Source: Shewanella litorisediminis
GTDB taxonomy: Bacteria; Pseudomonadota; Gammaproteobacteria; Enterobacterales; Shewanellaceae
Length of the DNA stretch: 64,000 nt
Assembly: GCF_016834455.1 (NCBI RefSeq)
Contig: NZ_CP069213.1
Coordinates: forward strand, 306,001-370,000
Direction: 5' to 3'
Positions 39,504-50,843 of the stretch are shown one piece after another. The position numbers were made by a program, and so were the translations under genes. Numbering within the stretch: the first letter of the stretch is position 1; the number at the start of each line of letters is the position of its first letter. The notes under the pieces are model-generated. The model was given only the letters and a program-made list of their open reading frames with translations. It was not told the DNA's origin and made no database searches.

Positions 39504-40991
39504 GTGGACAAACAGTATGTGGTGGCGCTGGATCAGGGGACAACCAGCTCCCGCGCCATTGTTTTTGACAGGGATGCCAACCTGGTGGCTGTGTCGCAGC
39601 GCGAGTTCGCCCAAATCTATCCCAAGGGCGGCTGGGTAGAGCACGACCCCATGGAGATCTGGGCCTCCCAGAGCTCGACCCTGATTGAAGTCCTGGCCCG
39701 TGCCGGTATTCACAGCGACGAAGTGGCGGCCATTGGCATCACCAATCAGCGGGAAACCACTATCATCTGGGACAAGAGAACAGGCAAACCAGTGTGCAAC
39801 GCCATCGTATGGCAGTGCCGCCGCAGCGCCACCATCTGTGAGGCGCTTAAAGCTGAAGGCCTCGAACCCGTATTTCGTGATAAAACAGGCCTCTTGCTCG
39901 ACCCTTATTTTTCCGGCACCAAAATCAAATGGATTCTGGACAATGTGCCCGGCGTGCGTGAGCGTGCCGAGGCGGGCGAATTGCTGTTTGGTACCGTGGA
40001 CACCTGGCTGGTGTGGAAACTTACCGAAGGCAAGGTGCATGTGACCGACCCCACCAATGCCTCCCGCACCCTGATGTACAACATTCACAGTGGTGAATGG
40101 GATGATGAGTTGCTTAAGGCGCTCGGTATTCCCCGCAGTTTGCTGCCAAAGGTGAAACCTTCCCAGGCGGTGTATGGCACCACCCGAATTGCCGGTGAAG
40201 GCACCGAGATCCCCGTGGCCGGTATGGCGGGGGACCAGCAGGCGGCGCTCTTTGGCCAGCTGTGTGTCGAACCCGGCATGGCCAAAAATACCTACGGTAC
40301 CGGCTGCTTTTTGCTGATGAACACAGGTAAGCAGGCGGTGAAATCTGAGCATGGCCTGCTGACCACCATTGCCGTAGGCGCCGATGGCGGCATCAGCTAT
40401 GCCCTGGAAGGGGCGGTGTTTATGGGCGGCGCCACCATTCAATGGTTACGTGACGAGCTGGGGCTTATCCGCGATGCCAGCGACACCGAGTATTTTGCCT
40501 CCAAGGTGGACGACACCAATGGCGTGTATCTGGTGCCGGCGTTTGTGGGGTTAGGTGCACCTTACTGGGATCCGGATGCCCGAGGCACTCTGGTGGGACT
40601 CACCCGGGGCGCCAACCGCAACCACATCATCCGGGCGGCGCTGGAGTCCATTGCCTACCAGAGCCGTGATTTACTGGATGCCATGAGTAAAGACAGCGGC
40701 GTGGCGCTGAAACAGCTCAAGGTGGATGGCGGCGCGGTGGCCAATGATTTTCTGATGCAATTTCAGGCAGATATCTCTGGCGTTGAGGTGCTGCGCCCGG
40801 CACTTACCGAAACCACCGCCATGGGGGCGGCCTTTCTTGGCGGCCTCGCCGTTGGTTTCTGGTCCTGTGTGGATGAAATCCGCCATAAAAGCGGTATAGA
40901 CAGGCGCTTTGTGCCACTGATGGATGATAAAGAAAGGGCGACTCTTTATAAGGGCTGGCAGGACGCTGTGAGTCGCAGCCTGAGCCACTGA
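39504..40991 (+). CDS. glpK: glycerol kinase
   Basis: The 495-aa FGGY-family kinase phosphorylates glycerol to sn-glycerol 3-phosphate. The N-terminal phosphate loop [15 protein letters not shown], the substrate residues in [12 protein letters not shown] and the [11 protein letters not shown] block are intact. It begins with GTG at 39504. No glpF or glpD is adjacent, so glycerol uptake genes must be elsewhere. Confidence 0.96.
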   Translation: MDKQYVVALDQGTTSSRAIVFDRDANLVAVSQREFAQIYPKGGWVEHDPMEIWASQSSTLIEVLARAGIHSDEVAAIGITNQRETTIIWDKRTGKPVCNAIVWQCRRSATICEALKAEGLEPVFRDKTGLLLDPYFSGTKIKWILDNVPGVRERAEAGELLFGTVDTWLVWKLTEGKVHVTDPTNASRTLMYNIHSGEWDDELLKALGIPRSLLPKVKPSQAVYGTTRIAGEGTEIPVAGMAGDQQAALFGQLCVEPGMAKNTYGTGCFLLMNTGKQAVKSEHGLLTTIAVGADGGISYALEGAVFMGGATIQWLRDELGLIRDASDTEYFASKVDDTNGVYLVPAFVGLGAPYWDPDARGTLVGLTRGANRNHIIRAALESIAYQSRDLLDAMSKDSGVALKQLKVDGGAVANDFLMQFQADISGVEVLRPALTETTAMGAAFLGGLAVGFWSCVDEIRHKSGIDRRFVPLMDDKERATLYKGWQDAVSRSLSH

Positions 40992-41015
40992 TTTTAAAAC
41001 GCCATTAGCCCGCGG

Positions 41016-41288
41016 CTAAACCTCAATATCGATATGGCTACCGGTGCGGCGGGCGCGCCGCTCTACCGCTGGCTTGTTGACACTTTCTCTGGGTTTGGGT
41101 TGGCCGTTGGTTTCGTCACCTTTTCCCTGTTGGTGAGCAATGTCCGGCGGTAGCTGAGACTGAGGGGCCTCATGGCTATCCTTGTCGATAGCCGTGTCGT
41201 TATCCAACTCTTTTACCCTGCGGCGTCGTTCCATGGTTGCCTTCACCGGTCTTGCCAACATGGCATAGATGCTGTCCAATCCGCTCAT
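41016..41288 (-). CDS. hypothetical protein, about 90 aa
   Basis: I choose ATG 41288 (MSGLDSIYAMLARPV), preceded by GAGGCGAGA. After a short N-terminal helix the product is hydrophilic, basic and probably disordered (ERRRRVKELDND..., many Q, P, K). No family is recognised. It is convergent with glpK and upstream of no obvious partner. Confidence 0.55.
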   Translation of the reverse strand: MSGLDSIYAMLARPVKATMERRRRVKELDNDTAIDKDSHEAPQSQLPPDIAHQQGKGDETNGQPKPRESVNKPAVERRARRTGSHIDIEV

Positions 41289-41339
41289 TCTCGCCTCCTG
41301 TGCTTCCTGCACTGGTTATCGGCATATGCTGCCTAATAT

Positions 41340-42380
41340 TTAGACATTTTCGCCGCCGACAGGTTCGGTGGTCTGGCACTGCTTATGCCAATAACGCTCC
41401 TGGGCTTTGTTAGCGAGTCTCACCCGGCCACTATAAGCGCCATGCTGGCAAGCAAGACGATGCCCCTGGTCCACTCTTTTACCAAGGCGCTTGATATCCG
41501 CTTCGGTGGCCGTGGGTGGCGTGTCAATAAATACCAGGGTGCAAAGGCCGCAGCTGCCACCGCCGCCGCATTGAGTCGGCAATAGCGGGCTATCGGCATT
41601 AATGGTTTCAAGGAGTGAAGGGCCAGCACAGAACTGACCCAGTACGTTGCCCTGAGTATCCAGTACGCTGAGGTGTTGCGGATTGTTTTTGGCGCCGGCT
41701 TTTCGAAAACGATAAAACCCAGCCTGCCAACGCTGCCACACTACCATGCTGCCCGTGAGTACCATCAGCAGTGTCAATATCGCAAACAGGCGGATCCCGA
41801 GATGGTTAAAAGCAATGCCGTTACCCGGCGCATAGTCCATAAAATGCAGCATCAGCAGCAGCTCTTTAAGGTCAGAGCCTATGTCTTTATGGGCCAGGAG
41901 TTTGCCACTCTCTGCATCGACCAGCACCCGGGTGTTTCTGTCGGTTTGGGCTTCAAACAGCGCGACCTTGGCCGAGCCGGGAAAACCAATCGTATCACCT
42001 GATAGGTACTGTAGCTTGGGTGTGAGCGCTACGTTGATGCTGGCAGCAGCAATTTCCCGGAGCTTGGTATCATCCAGTGCCAGCGTCTCTAGCGTATCAG
42101 CCCAAAGGCTCATGCTCTGCTCGCCAAACTGTAAGCGATAAACCGGTCTTGATAGCAGGCTGTCGAGGCGAATGTCAGTGATTGCGGCGGGCAGCGCAAG
42201 CCGCTCTGGATTAAAGTGAAGCACTTCGCCACTTGGTTCATGCATCTCTTTGACACGGTGGCGATTTGAGTCCAGATAGTCTTCATCAATCAGGCTCAGA
42301 GTCAGGCCAGAACCCAGCCACAACAGCATTTGCAAACCACACACGGCCGCAAGGTAAAGGTGCCACTTTAGCCAGTTCAT
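41340..42380 (-). CDS. PepSY membrane protein fused to a [2Fe-2S] ferredoxin domain
   Basis: The 346-aa protein has membrane segments at about residues 6-30 and 195-215 around a PepSY-type periplasmic region (VLVDAESGKLLAHKDIG, then LLMLHFMDYAPGNGI). The C-terminal 110 residues form a plant-type ferredoxin domain with the ligands C271, C277, C280 and C311 (CxxxxxCxxC...C). The layout suggests a cytoplasmic electron donor feeding a membrane protein, perhaps in metal or flavin reduction; that is inference. It overlaps its upstream partner by ATGA, so they form one translation-coupled operon. Confidence 0.8.
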   Translation of the reverse strand: MNWLKWHLYLAAVCGLQMLLWLGSGLTLSLIDEDYLDSNRHRVKEMHEPSGEVLHFNPERLALPAAITDIRLDSLLSRPVYRLQFGEQSMSLWADTLETLALDDTKLREIAAASINVALTPKLQYLSGDTIGFPGSAKVALFEAQTDRNTRVLVDAESGKLLAHKDIGSDLKELLLMLHFMDYAPGNGIAFNHLGIRLFAILTLLMVLTGSMVVWQRWQAGFYRFRKAGAKNNPQHLSVLDTQGNVLGQFCAGPSLLETINADSPLLPTQCGGGGSCGLCTLVFIDTPPTATEADIKRLGKRVDQGHRLACQHGAYSGRVRLANKAQERYWHKQCQTTEPVGGENV

Positions 42381-43093
42381 GCCGTGGCCTCCGGTTTGTT
42401 GCTCTCAGGTGCGGGCCTTAAATTGCGCCACGCCAGCACTGCACCTGTGAGGGCCAGTAACAACGACAGCAGCGAGACAATGCGGAGCAGATTGTTGTGG
42501 ATGTTTTCGCGCTCGGCGTAATCCATGATGTGCAGCATCCACAGAAAATCAAACAAGCGCCAGCCATCATATCGCTTCCCTACCAGTTCGCCGGTATTGG
42601 CCGAGAAATAGAGGCTGGGTGACAGAGGCGCATCAAAATCCACTCGGTAAAGAGGTAAAAGCCGTGGGCTCATTTCCGCAGGGGCTTGCTCCTCATAGAG
42701 GCTCACTTTGGCGATGGGGTCGTTGCTTGTATATACAAGCTGAGCCCGCGCCCTGATGTCCGCTTCATTTGGTGGTGTCAGCGGCTCGCCTGTGGTGGCG
42801 TGAATGGCTTTGGCCGTTCCGGCATCTTTAAAGAAGTACACAGGGCCTTGCGCTGTTTGCTTCAGGCGTATGTGCATGGCATCGGGATAGTCGGCTTTTA
42901 CACTGGCAAAGGTCAGCCATACCTGGGCATGATCAATAGGGAGCACGGGTTCGGCAACCAGATGATCGCCGTGAATATCGTCAATATCCGTCAATACCAT
43001 ATAGGCGCCGCTGATGGACCAGAGCAACATCTGTATTCCTATCAGCGGGGCCAATAACCGGTGCCAGCGTCTAACTTGTGTGATCGATGCCAT
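42377..43093 (-). CDS. PepSY-domain membrane protein
   Basis: The 238-aa protein has membrane segments at about 14-34 and 200-222 and an intervening periplasmic PepSY-like region with the same LWMLHIMDYAERENIHNNLLRI stretch as its partner. The shared block suggests the two arose by duplication. It is the first gene of the two-gene operon, divergent from mraZ. Specific function is unknown. Confidence 0.75.
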   Translation of the reverse strand: MASITQVRRWHRLLAPLIGIQMLLWSISGAYMVLTDIDDIHGDHLVAEPVLPIDHAQVWLTFASVKADYPDAMHIRLKQTAQGPVYFFKDAGTAKAIHATTGEPLTPPNEADIRARAQLVYTSNDPIAKVSLYEEQAPAEMSPRLLPLYRVDFDAPLSPSLYFSANTGELVGKRYDGWRLFDFLWMLHIMDYAERENIHNNLLRIVSLLSLLLALTGAVLAWRNLRPAPESNKPEATA

Positions 43094-43352
43094 GAAAAGG
43101 AGTTAATCAGTCGAAGGTGTCACGCATCTTCACAGATTTGGGTGCGCCAGTTCAAGGTTGAAAGTCCACCTTTTGTTTGTAAAAAGGGACAGCACCCCAC
43201 CATCCGGGGAAGATTATCAAAAATTCACTGGCATTTAATGTGTGTTTTTTCCACTGTTTAGCAAATTTTTGCCACTTTTCTCCACGCGAACAACCAAGTT
43301 TGAACTTCGCGCGAGGCCGCTTGCCGTCTGGATTTATCGCAATTTTGCGCCC

Positions 43353-43382
43353 TTGACATAGGTTGCGCACTGTCCCTACACT
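43353..43382 (+). promoter_or_regulatory. promoter of mraZ (Pmra)
   Basis: A perfect TTGACA and TACACT stand 18 bp apart, directly before the MraZ-type repeats. The remaining region back to the divergent PepSY gene (43094-43352) is A+T-rich with no gene. Confidence 0.8.
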
Positions 43383-43389
43383 TAGCAAT

Positions 43390-43419
43390 TGTGGGAAATT
43401 GTGGATCTTTGTGGATCGA
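43390..43419. promoter_or_regulatory. MraZ operator: three 10-bp repeats
   Basis: TGTGGGAAAT, TGTGGATCTT and TGTGGATCGA follow each other without a gap. MraZ binds TGGGN-type repeats with 10-bp spacing just downstream of Pmra in E. coli and represses the dcw operon; the arrangement here is the same. Confidence 0.85.
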
Positions 43420-43447
43420 GCAACCTCAACTGGGGAAATAGACGACA

Positions 43448-43906
43448 GTGTTCAAAGGGGCCAGTGCAATCAATCTTGATGCCAAAGGACGGATCGCGAT
43501 TCCAACGCGATACCGCGACCCCCTGCTGTCTGCTCATCAGGGCAAGCTGGTCATCACGGTGGACATTCAGGCCAGTTGCCTGCTTATCTATCCGGCCGAT
43601 GAGTGGAGCCTGATTGAAGCCAAATTGCTGAAGCTTTCCGATACCCAGCCCACAGAACGTGCGCTTAAGCGGATGTTGCTGGGCTATGCCCATGAGATAG
43701 AAATGGACAGCAATGGCAGATTGCTGTTACCGCCCCCTTTGCGTCATTACGCTCAGCTGGATAAGAAAGCCATGCTGGTGGGGCAACTGAACAAGTTTGA
43801 GTTGTGGGACGAAGCCCAATGGCAGGCACAGATCCAGAGTGCGCAGGATGTTATCCGCAGCGAGGATCTGGCAGCCAATGAGCGTCTTGCTGATTTTTCA
43901 CTCTGA
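43448..43906 (+). CDS. mraZ: MraZ transcriptional regulator
   Basis: The 152-aa AbrB/SpoVT-like protein has two repeats of the family signature (INLDAKGRIAIPTRYRD and IEMDSNGRLLLPPPLRHYA). It forms a ring that binds the repeats at 43390 and represses its own operon. Translation begins with GTG. It is the first gene of the division and cell-wall cluster. Confidence 0.96.
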   Translation: MFKGASAINLDAKGRIAIPTRYRDPLLSAHQGKLVITVDIQASCLLIYPADEWSLIEAKLLKLSDTQPTERALKRMLLGYAHEIEMDSNGRLLLPPPLRHYAQLDKKAMLVGQLNKFELWDEAQWQAQIQSAQDVIRSEDLAANERLADFSL

Positions 43907-43937
43907 TGAGTGAACACAAGGATATAAGAAGAACGCG

Positions 43938-44879
43938 ATGAGCCAGGATTTTGCCCATTTATCCGTACTGCTTGCCGAGACCGTTGACGGGCTCAATATT
44001 CGCGCAGACGGCATTTACATCGACGGTACCTTTGGCCGTGGCGGGCATTCCCGTGAAGTCTTGTCGCGTCTGGGGTCTGAGGGACGCCTGATTGCCATCG
44101 ACCGGGATCCCCAAGCCATCAAGGCGGCTGAGCAGTTTGCCAGTGACAGCCGGTTTCAGATAGTACACGGCGGCTTTGGTCAACTGGCCACTTACGTGGA
44201 AGAGCTTGGCCTCGTTGGCAAGATTGATGGTGTGCTGCTGGATCTGGGGGTTTCCTCTCCTCAATTGGATGATGCCGAACGGGGTTTCAGCTTTTTGCGC
44301 GACGGTCCATTGGATATGCGCATGGACAATTCCCAGGGTGAGACGGCAGCCCAATGGTTGGCCCGGGCCGAAATTGAAGACATGGCCTGGGTGTTTAAAA
44401 CCTATGGGGAAGAGCGTAACGCACGCCACATTGCCCGCTGTATTGCAGCCGATCGGGAAAAAACGCCCTTTACCCGTACCAAACAACTGGCTGATCTGAT
44501 AGCCAGAGTCGCGAAAAGTAAAGAGCGTAACAAACACCCGGCAACCCGCGTTTTCCAGGCGATTCGAATTTACATCAACAGCGAGCTTGAGCAGATAGAT
44601 CAGGCGCTGGAAGGGGCTCTCAAGGTGCTCGCTCCCCATGGCCGTTTATCCATTATCAGTTTTCACTCGCTGGAAGACCGTATCGTGAAGCGCTTTATCC
44701 GTCGTCACAGCCAGGGTGAAGAGTTACCCCATGGTTTGCCGGTGACCGAGGCTCAGCTGAATAAGTCCCGTACCCTGATCCCCGTGGGGAAAGCCATGAA
44801 GCCGTCGGACGATGAAATTGAACAAAATGCCAGGGCGCGCAGCTCGGTACTGAGAGTGGCTGAGCGCCTGCCATTCTGA
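43938..44879 (+). CDS. rsmH: 16S rRNA m4C1402 methyltransferase RsmH
   Basis: The 313-aa enzyme (formerly MraW) methylates N4 of C1402 in 16S rRNA. It begins [15 protein letters not shown], with the SAM-binding [12 protein letters not shown] (about residue 30) and the [22 protein letters not shown] block. Full length. Confidence 0.97.
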   Translation: MSQDFAHLSVLLAETVDGLNIRADGIYIDGTFGRGGHSREVLSRLGSEGRLIAIDRDPQAIKAAEQFASDSRFQIVHGGFGQLATYVEELGLVGKIDGVLLDLGVSSPQLDDAERGFSFLRDGPLDMRMDNSQGETAAQWLARAEIEDMAWVFKTYGEERNARHIARCIAADREKTPFTRTKQLADLIARVAKSKERNKHPATRVFQAIRIYINSELEQIDQALEGALKVLAPHGRLSIISFHSLEDRIVKRFIRRHSQGEELPHGLPVTEAQLNKSRTLIPVGKAMKPSDDEIEQNARARSSVLRVAERLPF

Positions 44880-44889
44880 GGAGTTGCCG

Positions 44890-45201
44890 ATGAGTAAGCC
44901 GCTGAGTTTGCCACGTATCGTGCTGATGGATCTGTGGCATCACAAATGGACGTTTTTACTCGCGCTCTGTGTGATGTTGAATGGTGTTGCAGTTGTATAT
45001 ACAAGCCATGTCAGCCGCAAACTGACCTCAGAAGAAGCGCAGCTGATGCAGGAGCGGGATCGGCTGAACATTGAATGGCGAAATCTGTTGCTTGAAGAGC
45101 AATCGCTGGCAGAACACAGCAGGATCACAAGGATAGCGACTAAGGAACTGAATATGGTCAGACCCCTTCCCAATGAAGAAGTGGTAGTGAGAGTGCCATG
45201 A
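44890..45201 (+). CDS. ftsL: cell division protein FtsL
   Basis: The 103-aa bitopic protein has a short cytoplasmic start, one membrane segment (about residues 20-40) and a periplasmic coiled coil (LTSEEAQLMQERDRLNIEWRNLLLEE). It joins FtsB and FtsQ at the septum. I choose ATG 44890 with GAGGAG six bases upstream; a TTG two codons earlier is less likely. Its stop overlaps the ftsI start. Confidence 0.93.
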   Translation: MSKPLSLPRIVLMDLWHHKWTFLLALCVMLNGVAVVYTSHVSRKLTSEEAQLMQERDRLNIEWRNLLLEEQSLAEHSRITRIATKELNMVRPLPNEEVVVRVP

Positions 45202-46934
45202 GTAAGCAGGCAAAACGCAACCAGAAAGCACAACCCATCCCATGGCGTCTGTACGTTGTGGTTGGTTTTGTGTGTCTGCTGTTTACCAGTCTGGTTGGCC
45301 GCGCCGCTTATATTCAGTTGATTGAACCTGACAAACTGCGCCGTGAAAGCGACATGCGCACCTTGCGCACCAGCAGTAGTGATGTGCAGCGGGGGCTTAT
45401 CACCGACCGCAACGGCGAAATGCTGGCGGTGAGTGTGCCTGTGCAGGCGGTATACGCCGATCCTAAAGAAGTCCACGATAAAGACGGTTTTGCCGATATG
45501 CGCCGTTGGCAGGCTCTGGCAGACGTGCTCCATGAAAAGCCCGATGCGCTGGTATCCAGGGTCAGAGATAACCCCAACAAACGCTTTACCTACCTCAAAC
45601 GGCAAATTACCCCCGCAGTGGCCGAGTACATTCGTCAGCTCAAAATGCCCGGTGTTTATCTCAAACCCGAGTCACGCCGCTATTATCCGGCCGGGGAGAT
45701 CACTGCCCAGTTGATTGGGGTGACCAATATCGATGACGTGGGTATTGAGGGTATTGAGAGCACCTACAACAACTGGCTGACAGGCACCCCCGCCAAACAG
45801 AAAGTGCGCAAGTCCCGCGATGGCCATGTGGTTGAGCGCCTGGACATAGTACAGGAAGGTGAGAGCCCCAACGATCTGGTGCTCAGCATCGATCAGCGTA
45901 TTCAGCAGTTGGCATACCGTGAACTGAAGCGCGCCACCGAAATGCATCAGGCGACCTCGGGATCTGTGGTGGTTATCGATGTGCTGACCGGCGAAGTGCT
46001 GGCGATGGCCAACACCCCCTCCTATAACCCCAACAGCCGCGATGACTGGCAAAGCTTCAAAATGCGTAACCGTGCCGTGACTGACACTTTTGAGCCCGGC
46101 TCAACGGTGAAGCCCTTTGTTGTGGCGGCAGCGCTGGAGTCCGGCACTGTCAAGGCATCAGACATTATTCCCACATCGCCGGGCTGGATGCGGCTGGGCG
46201 GCCGCCAGGTGCGTGACGCCAACAATTACGGCGATATGTCGCTGACTAAAATTCTGGTGAAGTCCAGCAACATGGGCGTCGCCAAGTTATCCCTGGGGAT
46301 GCCGGTGGAGCAGCTGCTTGGCACCTACTACTCCATCGGCCTGGGTAATTATTCGGGTATTGGCTTGCCGGGCGAAAGTGCGGGTCTTATTCAGGAAAAA
46401 CACCGTTGGTCTGATTTTGAGCGGGCAACCCTGGCCTTTGGCTATGGGCTCACTACCACCACGCTGCAGCTGGCGCGCATGTATGCGACCCTGGGTAACG
46501 GTGGTGTGCTCTATCCCGCGTCCATTCTGAAGTTAAAACAGAAACCAGAAGGTCAGCAGGTATTGTCTCCCAAGGTCGCGAGCAACGTGATGAACATGTT
46601 GGTGGGGGTAACTGAACAAGGCGGTACGGCGCGAAAGGCCCATATCGAAGGTTATCCGGTGGCGGGTAAAACAGGCACCAGCCGTAAAGCGGTAGCTGGC
46701 GGTTACGGTGATGATTACCTGGCCACTTTTGCCGGAGTCGCCCCGGTCAATAACCCGCGTCTCGCCATTGCGGTGGTCATCAACGAACCCAAGGGTGACA
46801 GATATTATGGCGGCGATGTGTCGGCGCCAGTGTTTTCAAAGGTGATGGCCGGCGCACTGCAAATGCTGAACGTTGAGCCCATCAGTACCCGCGAGCAAGT
46901 GCAGCTGGCGGCAAATTTGCGGGAGGCCGAATGA
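45198..46934 (+). CDS. ftsI: septal peptidoglycan transpeptidase FtsI (PBP3)
   Basis: The 578-aa class B penicillin-binding protein has an N-terminal membrane anchor (about 18-38). The catalytic serine is in EPGSTVKPF (SxxK, about residue 300), with SSN in [10 protein letters not shown] and KTG in [10 protein letters not shown]. It makes septal crosslinks together with FtsW. It overlaps ftsL (ATGA) and murE (ATGA). Confidence 0.97.
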   Translation: MSKQAKRNQKAQPIPWRLYVVVGFVCLLFTSLVGRAAYIQLIEPDKLRRESDMRTLRTSSSDVQRGLITDRNGEMLAVSVPVQAVYADPKEVHDKDGFADMRRWQALADVLHEKPDALVSRVRDNPNKRFTYLKRQITPAVAEYIRQLKMPGVYLKPESRRYYPAGEITAQLIGVTNIDDVGIEGIESTYNNWLTGTPAKQKVRKSRDGHVVERLDIVQEGESPNDLVLSIDQRIQQLAYRELKRATEMHQATSGSVVVIDVLTGEVLAMANTPSYNPNSRDDWQSFKMRNRAVTDTFEPGSTVKPFVVAAALESGTVKASDIIPTSPGWMRLGGRQVRDANNYGDMSLTKILVKSSNMGVAKLSLGMPVEQLLGTYYSIGLGNYSGIGLPGESAGLIQEKHRWSDFERATLAFGYGLTTTTLQLARMYATLGNGGVLYPASILKLKQKPEGQQVLSPKVASNVMNMLVGVTEQGGTARKAHIEGYPVAGKTGTSRKAVAGGYGDDYLATFAGVAPVNNPRLAIAVVINEPKGDRYYGGDVSAPVFSKVMAGALQMLNVEPISTREQVQLAANLREAE

Positions 46935-48394
46935 TGCTGCTGAAGGATTTATTGGCCCCCTGGTTTCATTACAGCGGAATCGAATCGGTTACTGCCCCTG
47001 TGATAGACAGCCGCCAGCTGACGGCTGGTGGTTTGTTCATTGCGGTGCCGGGTTATAAAACCGATGGTCGGTCCTATCTGGATGCGGCTTTTGCCAAGGG
47101 GGCTGCTGCGGCGCTGGTTCACACAGACGATCCGGATGAGCATGGCAAGGTCAGCTATGAACCCGGATTGTGTATCGCCTTTTTCCAGCTGAACCGCCAG
47201 GTATCGGCGGTGGCGCGGCAGTATTACGCCCTCACAAGGGGCAAGCTTAAGGTGGTGGGAGTTACCGGCACCAATGGCAAGACCTCGGTCAGCCAGCTAA
47301 TTGCCCAACTTACGGAACTTGTGGGGGATAAAGCTGCTGTGATGGGCACCCTCGGCAATGGCCTTTGGGGGCAGTTGCAGGATGTGGGCAATACCACGGC
47401 CGATGCAGTACGGGTGATGGCCGATCTCTACGGCTTTGAGCAACAGGGCGCCCGGGTATGCGCCATGGAAGTTTCCAGCCATGGTCTGGTTCAGGGCCGG
47501 GTAGAAGCCGTACCTTTCGAGGTGGCCGTCTTTACCAATCTCAGCCGGGATCATCTGGATTATCACGGCGATATGGATACCTATGCCGCCGCCAAGCGCC
47601 GTCTCTTTGCGTTTGGCAGCCTCAATGCCCGTGTCATCAACCTCGATGATGCGATTGGTGAACAGTGGTTTGAGGGTATGGGCTCGGCCACAGGTTTTAG
47701 CTGTTTGGGGCATCCCAAGGCGGCATGGCGCTTTGAGAACGCCCATTTTCACCATGCGGGTTTCTCCGCCACCCTGGTGTGGCCGGGTGGGCAGATGCCC
47801 CTTGAATGCCGCTTATTGGGTGCATTTAACCTCTCCAATCTGCTCGCGGCCCTGTGCGCCATGGCGCAGCTGGGTTATGAGGTGCCACAGTTGGTTGCCG
47901 CTGCTGCCAGGCTCGAAGCCGTGCCTGGGCGCATGGAGTGCTTCCCCCGCAAAGATGGCGTTGCGCTTGTTGTTGATTACGCCCACACCCCCGATGCCAT
48001 TGAGCAGGCGCTCAAGGCGGCCCGTCATCACTGTGAAGGTGCACTTTGGATTGTATTTGGCTGTGGCGGCGACAGAGACAAGGGCAAGCGTCCGCTGATG
48101 GCCGCAGCGGCAGAAGCCTTTGCCGATAGCCTGGTACTGACGTCTGACAATGCCCGCAGCGAAGATCCCGAAGCAATTCTCGAAGATATGAAGGCGGGCC
48201 TTGCTGCCCCCGAACGCGCCCTGTGCATGGTCGACAGGGTTGCGGCCATACGTCACGCGGTGTCGATGGCAAAGTCTGGCGATCTTATCCTGCTTGCCGG
48301 TAAGGGGCATGAAACCTATCAGGAAATCGCGGGTGTTAAACATGAATACGATGAGCGAGCCCTGGCGCGCACATTAAGTGAGGAAAGTCTGTGA
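46931..48394 (+). CDS. murE: MurE ligase (UDP-MurNAc-tripeptide synthetase)
   Basis: The 487-aa ligase adds meso-diaminopimelate to UDP-MurNAc-L-Ala-D-Glu. The ATP-binding loop is [13 protein letters not shown], and the catalytic lysine lies in the central domain. The motif that normally reads DNPR and selects diaminopimelate reads DNAR here (DNARSEDP, codons at 48147-48158), a proline-to-alanine change; the arginine that contacts the substrate is kept. It overlaps both neighbours. Confidence 0.95.
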   Translation: MMLLKDLLAPWFHYSGIESVTAPVIDSRQLTAGGLFIAVPGYKTDGRSYLDAAFAKGAAAALVHTDDPDEHGKVSYEPGLCIAFFQLNRQVSAVARQYYALTRGKLKVVGVTGTNGKTSVSQLIAQLTELVGDKAAVMGTLGNGLWGQLQDVGNTTADAVRVMADLYGFEQQGARVCAMEVSSHGLVQGRVEAVPFEVAVFTNLSRDHLDYHGDMDTYAAAKRRLFAFGSLNARVINLDDAIGEQWFEGMGSATGFSCLGHPKAAWRFENAHFHHAGFSATLVWPGGQMPLECRLLGAFNLSNLLAALCAMAQLGYEVPQLVAAAARLEAVPGRMECFPRKDGVALVVDYAHTPDAIEQALKAARHHCEGALWIVFGCGGDRDKGKRPLMAAAAEAFADSLVLTSDNARSEDPEAILEDMKAGLAAPERALCMVDRVAAIRHAVSMAKSGDLILLAGKGHETYQEIAGVKHEYDERALARTLSEESL

Positions 48395-49758
48395 TCCCTC
48401 TGAGTCTGACACAATTGGCATCGGCCACCCATGGGCGTCTTTGCGGCCAAGATGTCGTCGTGTCTCACCTTGACAGCGACAGCCGCAAAATGACGGCGGG
48501 CAGCCTGTTTGTGGCACTGAAAGGTGAGCGCTTCGATGGCCATGAGTTTGCTGAAGCAGCCGTTGCAGCCGGGGCCGCTGCGCTTTTGGTTGAGCGTGAG
48601 CTGCCGCTGTCGCTGCCGCAACTGGTGGTTGCCGATACACAAAAAGCCATGGGTCAGATTGGTGCCCTGGTGCGCGACAGGGTTAACCCCGTGTGTGTGG
48701 CTCTGACCGGCTCAAACGGAAAGACCAGCGTGAAGGAGATGGTAGCCACTGTGCTGTCTCAGCAGCACTCTGTGCTCTTTACCGCAGGGAACTTTAATAA
48801 TGAAATCGGTGTACCTCTGACCCTGCTGCGTCTGGAACAGGGCCATGAGTATGGTGTGTTTGAGCTGGGGGCAAACCATAAGGGCGAGATTGATTACACA
48901 TCGTCGCTGGTTCGCCCCTCGGTGTCGCTGGTTAACAATGTGGGCAGTGCCCACCTTGAGGGCTTTGGCTCAGAGGCCGGTGTTGCCGAGGCGAAATCCG
49001 AAATCTATCTGCATCTTGCCGGGGACGGTGTGGGGATAGTGAATCTCGACGACCGCTATGCAGGCACCATGCTCGCCAAACTCAAGGGCAAGCGGGTGTT
49101 GACCTTTGGTTTGGGCGCCGGAGCCGATATCACCGCCCGGGAAGTGACTGCCGATGCCTTTGGCAGATACAGCTTTTACCTCTGCTATGGCGGAGACCAT
49201 GTGGCCGTCAGTCTGCCCCTGGCGGGTAAGCATCAGGTATCCAATGCCTTGGCAACGTCTGCCATCTGTATCGCGCTGGGTATACCCCTGCAAGAGATAG
49301 CGGCCGGTTTGGCCAAACTGGCACCGGTGAAAGGGCGTATGATGCCGCGCCAGCTTGGACGTCTGCTCCTGGTGGATGACAGCTACAATGCCAATCCCAA
49401 TTCTGTAGGGGCTGCCATCGACTGGCTGAAAGAAATTTCTACAAACAGGATTCTGGTACTGGGCGATTTGGGGGAATTAGGCGACAATGCTGCCCTTTTG
49501 CACTTTGAGTTGGGGCAGAAGGCCAAAGATGCGGGTCTCGATCACCTCTTCTGTCTAGGCAACTTAAGTCGTCATGCCAGCCAGGCCTTTGGCAGTAAGC
49601 ATTTCGAAGAGCTGGAAGCTCTGATGAGTGAATTGATTAACTATATCAATGGGGTAGAGGGAGATGTGACCCTGTTGGTGAAAGGCTCTCGCAGCGCCGC
49701 CATGGAGCGGGTTGTCGAGGGCTTAACGGCCGCCCATGGGCGCGGGGAGCTGAAATAA
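48391..49758 (+). CDS. murF: MurF ligase
   Basis: The 455-aa enzyme adds D-Ala-D-Ala to the UDP-MurNAc-tripeptide. The ATP loop is [14 protein letters not shown], with the conserved [15 protein letters not shown] and [10 protein letters not shown] blocks. It begins with GTG overlapping the murE stop (GTGA), and mraY follows without a gap. Confidence 0.96.
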   Translation: MIPLSLTQLASATHGRLCGQDVVVSHLDSDSRKMTAGSLFVALKGERFDGHEFAEAAVAAGAAALLVERELPLSLPQLVVADTQKAMGQIGALVRDRVNPVCVALTGSNGKTSVKEMVATVLSQQHSVLFTAGNFNNEIGVPLTLLRLEQGHEYGVFELGANHKGEIDYTSSLVRPSVSLVNNVGSAHLEGFGSEAGVAEAKSEIYLHLAGDGVGIVNLDDRYAGTMLAKLKGKRVLTFGLGAGADITAREVTADAFGRYSFYLCYGGDHVAVSLPLAGKHQVSNALATSAICIALGIPLQEIAAGLAKLAPVKGRMMPRQLGRLLLVDDSYNANPNSVGAAIDWLKEISTNRILVLGDLGELGDNAALLHFELGQKAKDAGLDHLFCLGNLSRHASQAFGSKHFEELEALMSELINYINGVEGDVTLLVKGSRSAAMERVVEGLTAAHGRGELK

Positions 49759-50841
49759 ATGCTGGTTTATCTGGCCGAATATCTGACCCAGTTTTACTCC
49801 GGGTTTAACGTGTTTTCCTATGTGACCTTCAGAGCCATTCTGGCGCTGCTGACGGCACTCATGTTCAGCCTCTGGTGGGGCCCAAAACTGATTGAACGTC
49901 TGCAGGTGCTGCAGATTGGTCAGGTGGTGCGCAACGATGGTCCAGAGTCCCATTTCAGCAAGCGTGGCACCCCAACCATGGGGGGCTTGTTGATTTTGGC
50001 CGGCATCTTTATCGGCGTACTGCTGTGGGGTGACCTGGGTAGCCGCTACGTGTGGGTCATGCTGTTTGTGCTGGGCTCCTTTGGCCTGATTGGCTTTATC
50101 GACGACTACCGCAAGGTGGTGCGTAAAGACCCCAAGGGGCTGATTGCCCGCTGGAAATACATTTTCCAGTCGCTGGCGGCACTCGTGGTGGCTTTTTATC
50201 TGTTTTACTCGACCAAGCATCCGGGTGAGACCCAGTTGGTGGTGCCTTTCTTTAAGGACATTCTTCCGCAGCTTGGCCTGATGTTTATTGTGCTGACCTA
50301 CTTCACCATTGTTGGCGCCAGTAACGCCGTGAACCTCACCGATGGTCTGGACGGCCTGGCCATTATGCCAACCGTCATGGTGGCAGCGGCCTTTGCGCTG
50401 ATTGCCTACCTGTCGGGCCACGTACAGTTTGCCAACTACCTGCATATTCCCTATTTGCCGGGTTCGGGCGAGCTGGTGATTGTCTGTACCGCCATAGTTG
50501 GCGCAGGCCTCGGCTTTTTGTGGTTCAACACCTATCCCGCACAGGTCTTTATGGGTGACGTGGGCTCGCTGTCGTTGGGCGCTGCGCTCGGCACCATAGC
50601 CGTGCTGGTACGTCAGGAAATCCTGCTGGTGATCATGGGCGGTGTGTTTGTGATGGAAACCCTGTCGGTGATTTTGCAGGTGGGTTCTTACAAGCTGCGC
50701 GGCCAGCGGATTTTCCGCATGGCACCTATCCACCACCACTATGAGCTCAAAGGCTGGCCGGAGCCCCGGGTGATTGTCCGTTTCTGGATCATCTCTCTGT
50801 TCCTGGTGTTGTTGGGTCTGGCCACGCTGAAGCTGAGGTAA
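49759..50841 (+). CDS. mraY: phospho-MurNAc-pentapeptide translocase MraY
   Basis: The 360-aa membrane enzyme makes lipid I on the inner face of the cytoplasmic membrane. About ten membrane segments are seen. Catalytic and magnesium-binding motifs are [21 protein letters not shown] and FMGDVGSL, and the late loop [16 protein letters not shown] is intact. Confidence 0.97.
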   Translation: MLVYLAEYLTQFYSGFNVFSYVTFRAILALLTALMFSLWWGPKLIERLQVLQIGQVVRNDGPESHFSKRGTPTMGGLLILAGIFIGVLLWGDLGSRYVWVMLFVLGSFGLIGFIDDYRKVVRKDPKGLIARWKYIFQSLAALVVAFYLFYSTKHPGETQLVVPFFKDILPQLGLMFIVLTYFTIVGASNAVNLTDGLDGLAIMPTVMVAAAFALIAYLSGHVQFANYLHIPYLPGSGELVIVCTAIVGAGLGFLWFNTYPAQVFMGDVGSLSLGAALGTIAVLVRQEILLVIMGGVFVMETLSVILQVGSYKLRGQRIFRMAPIHHHYELKGWPEPRVIVRFWIISLFLVLLGLATLKLR

Positions 50842-50843
50842 TT

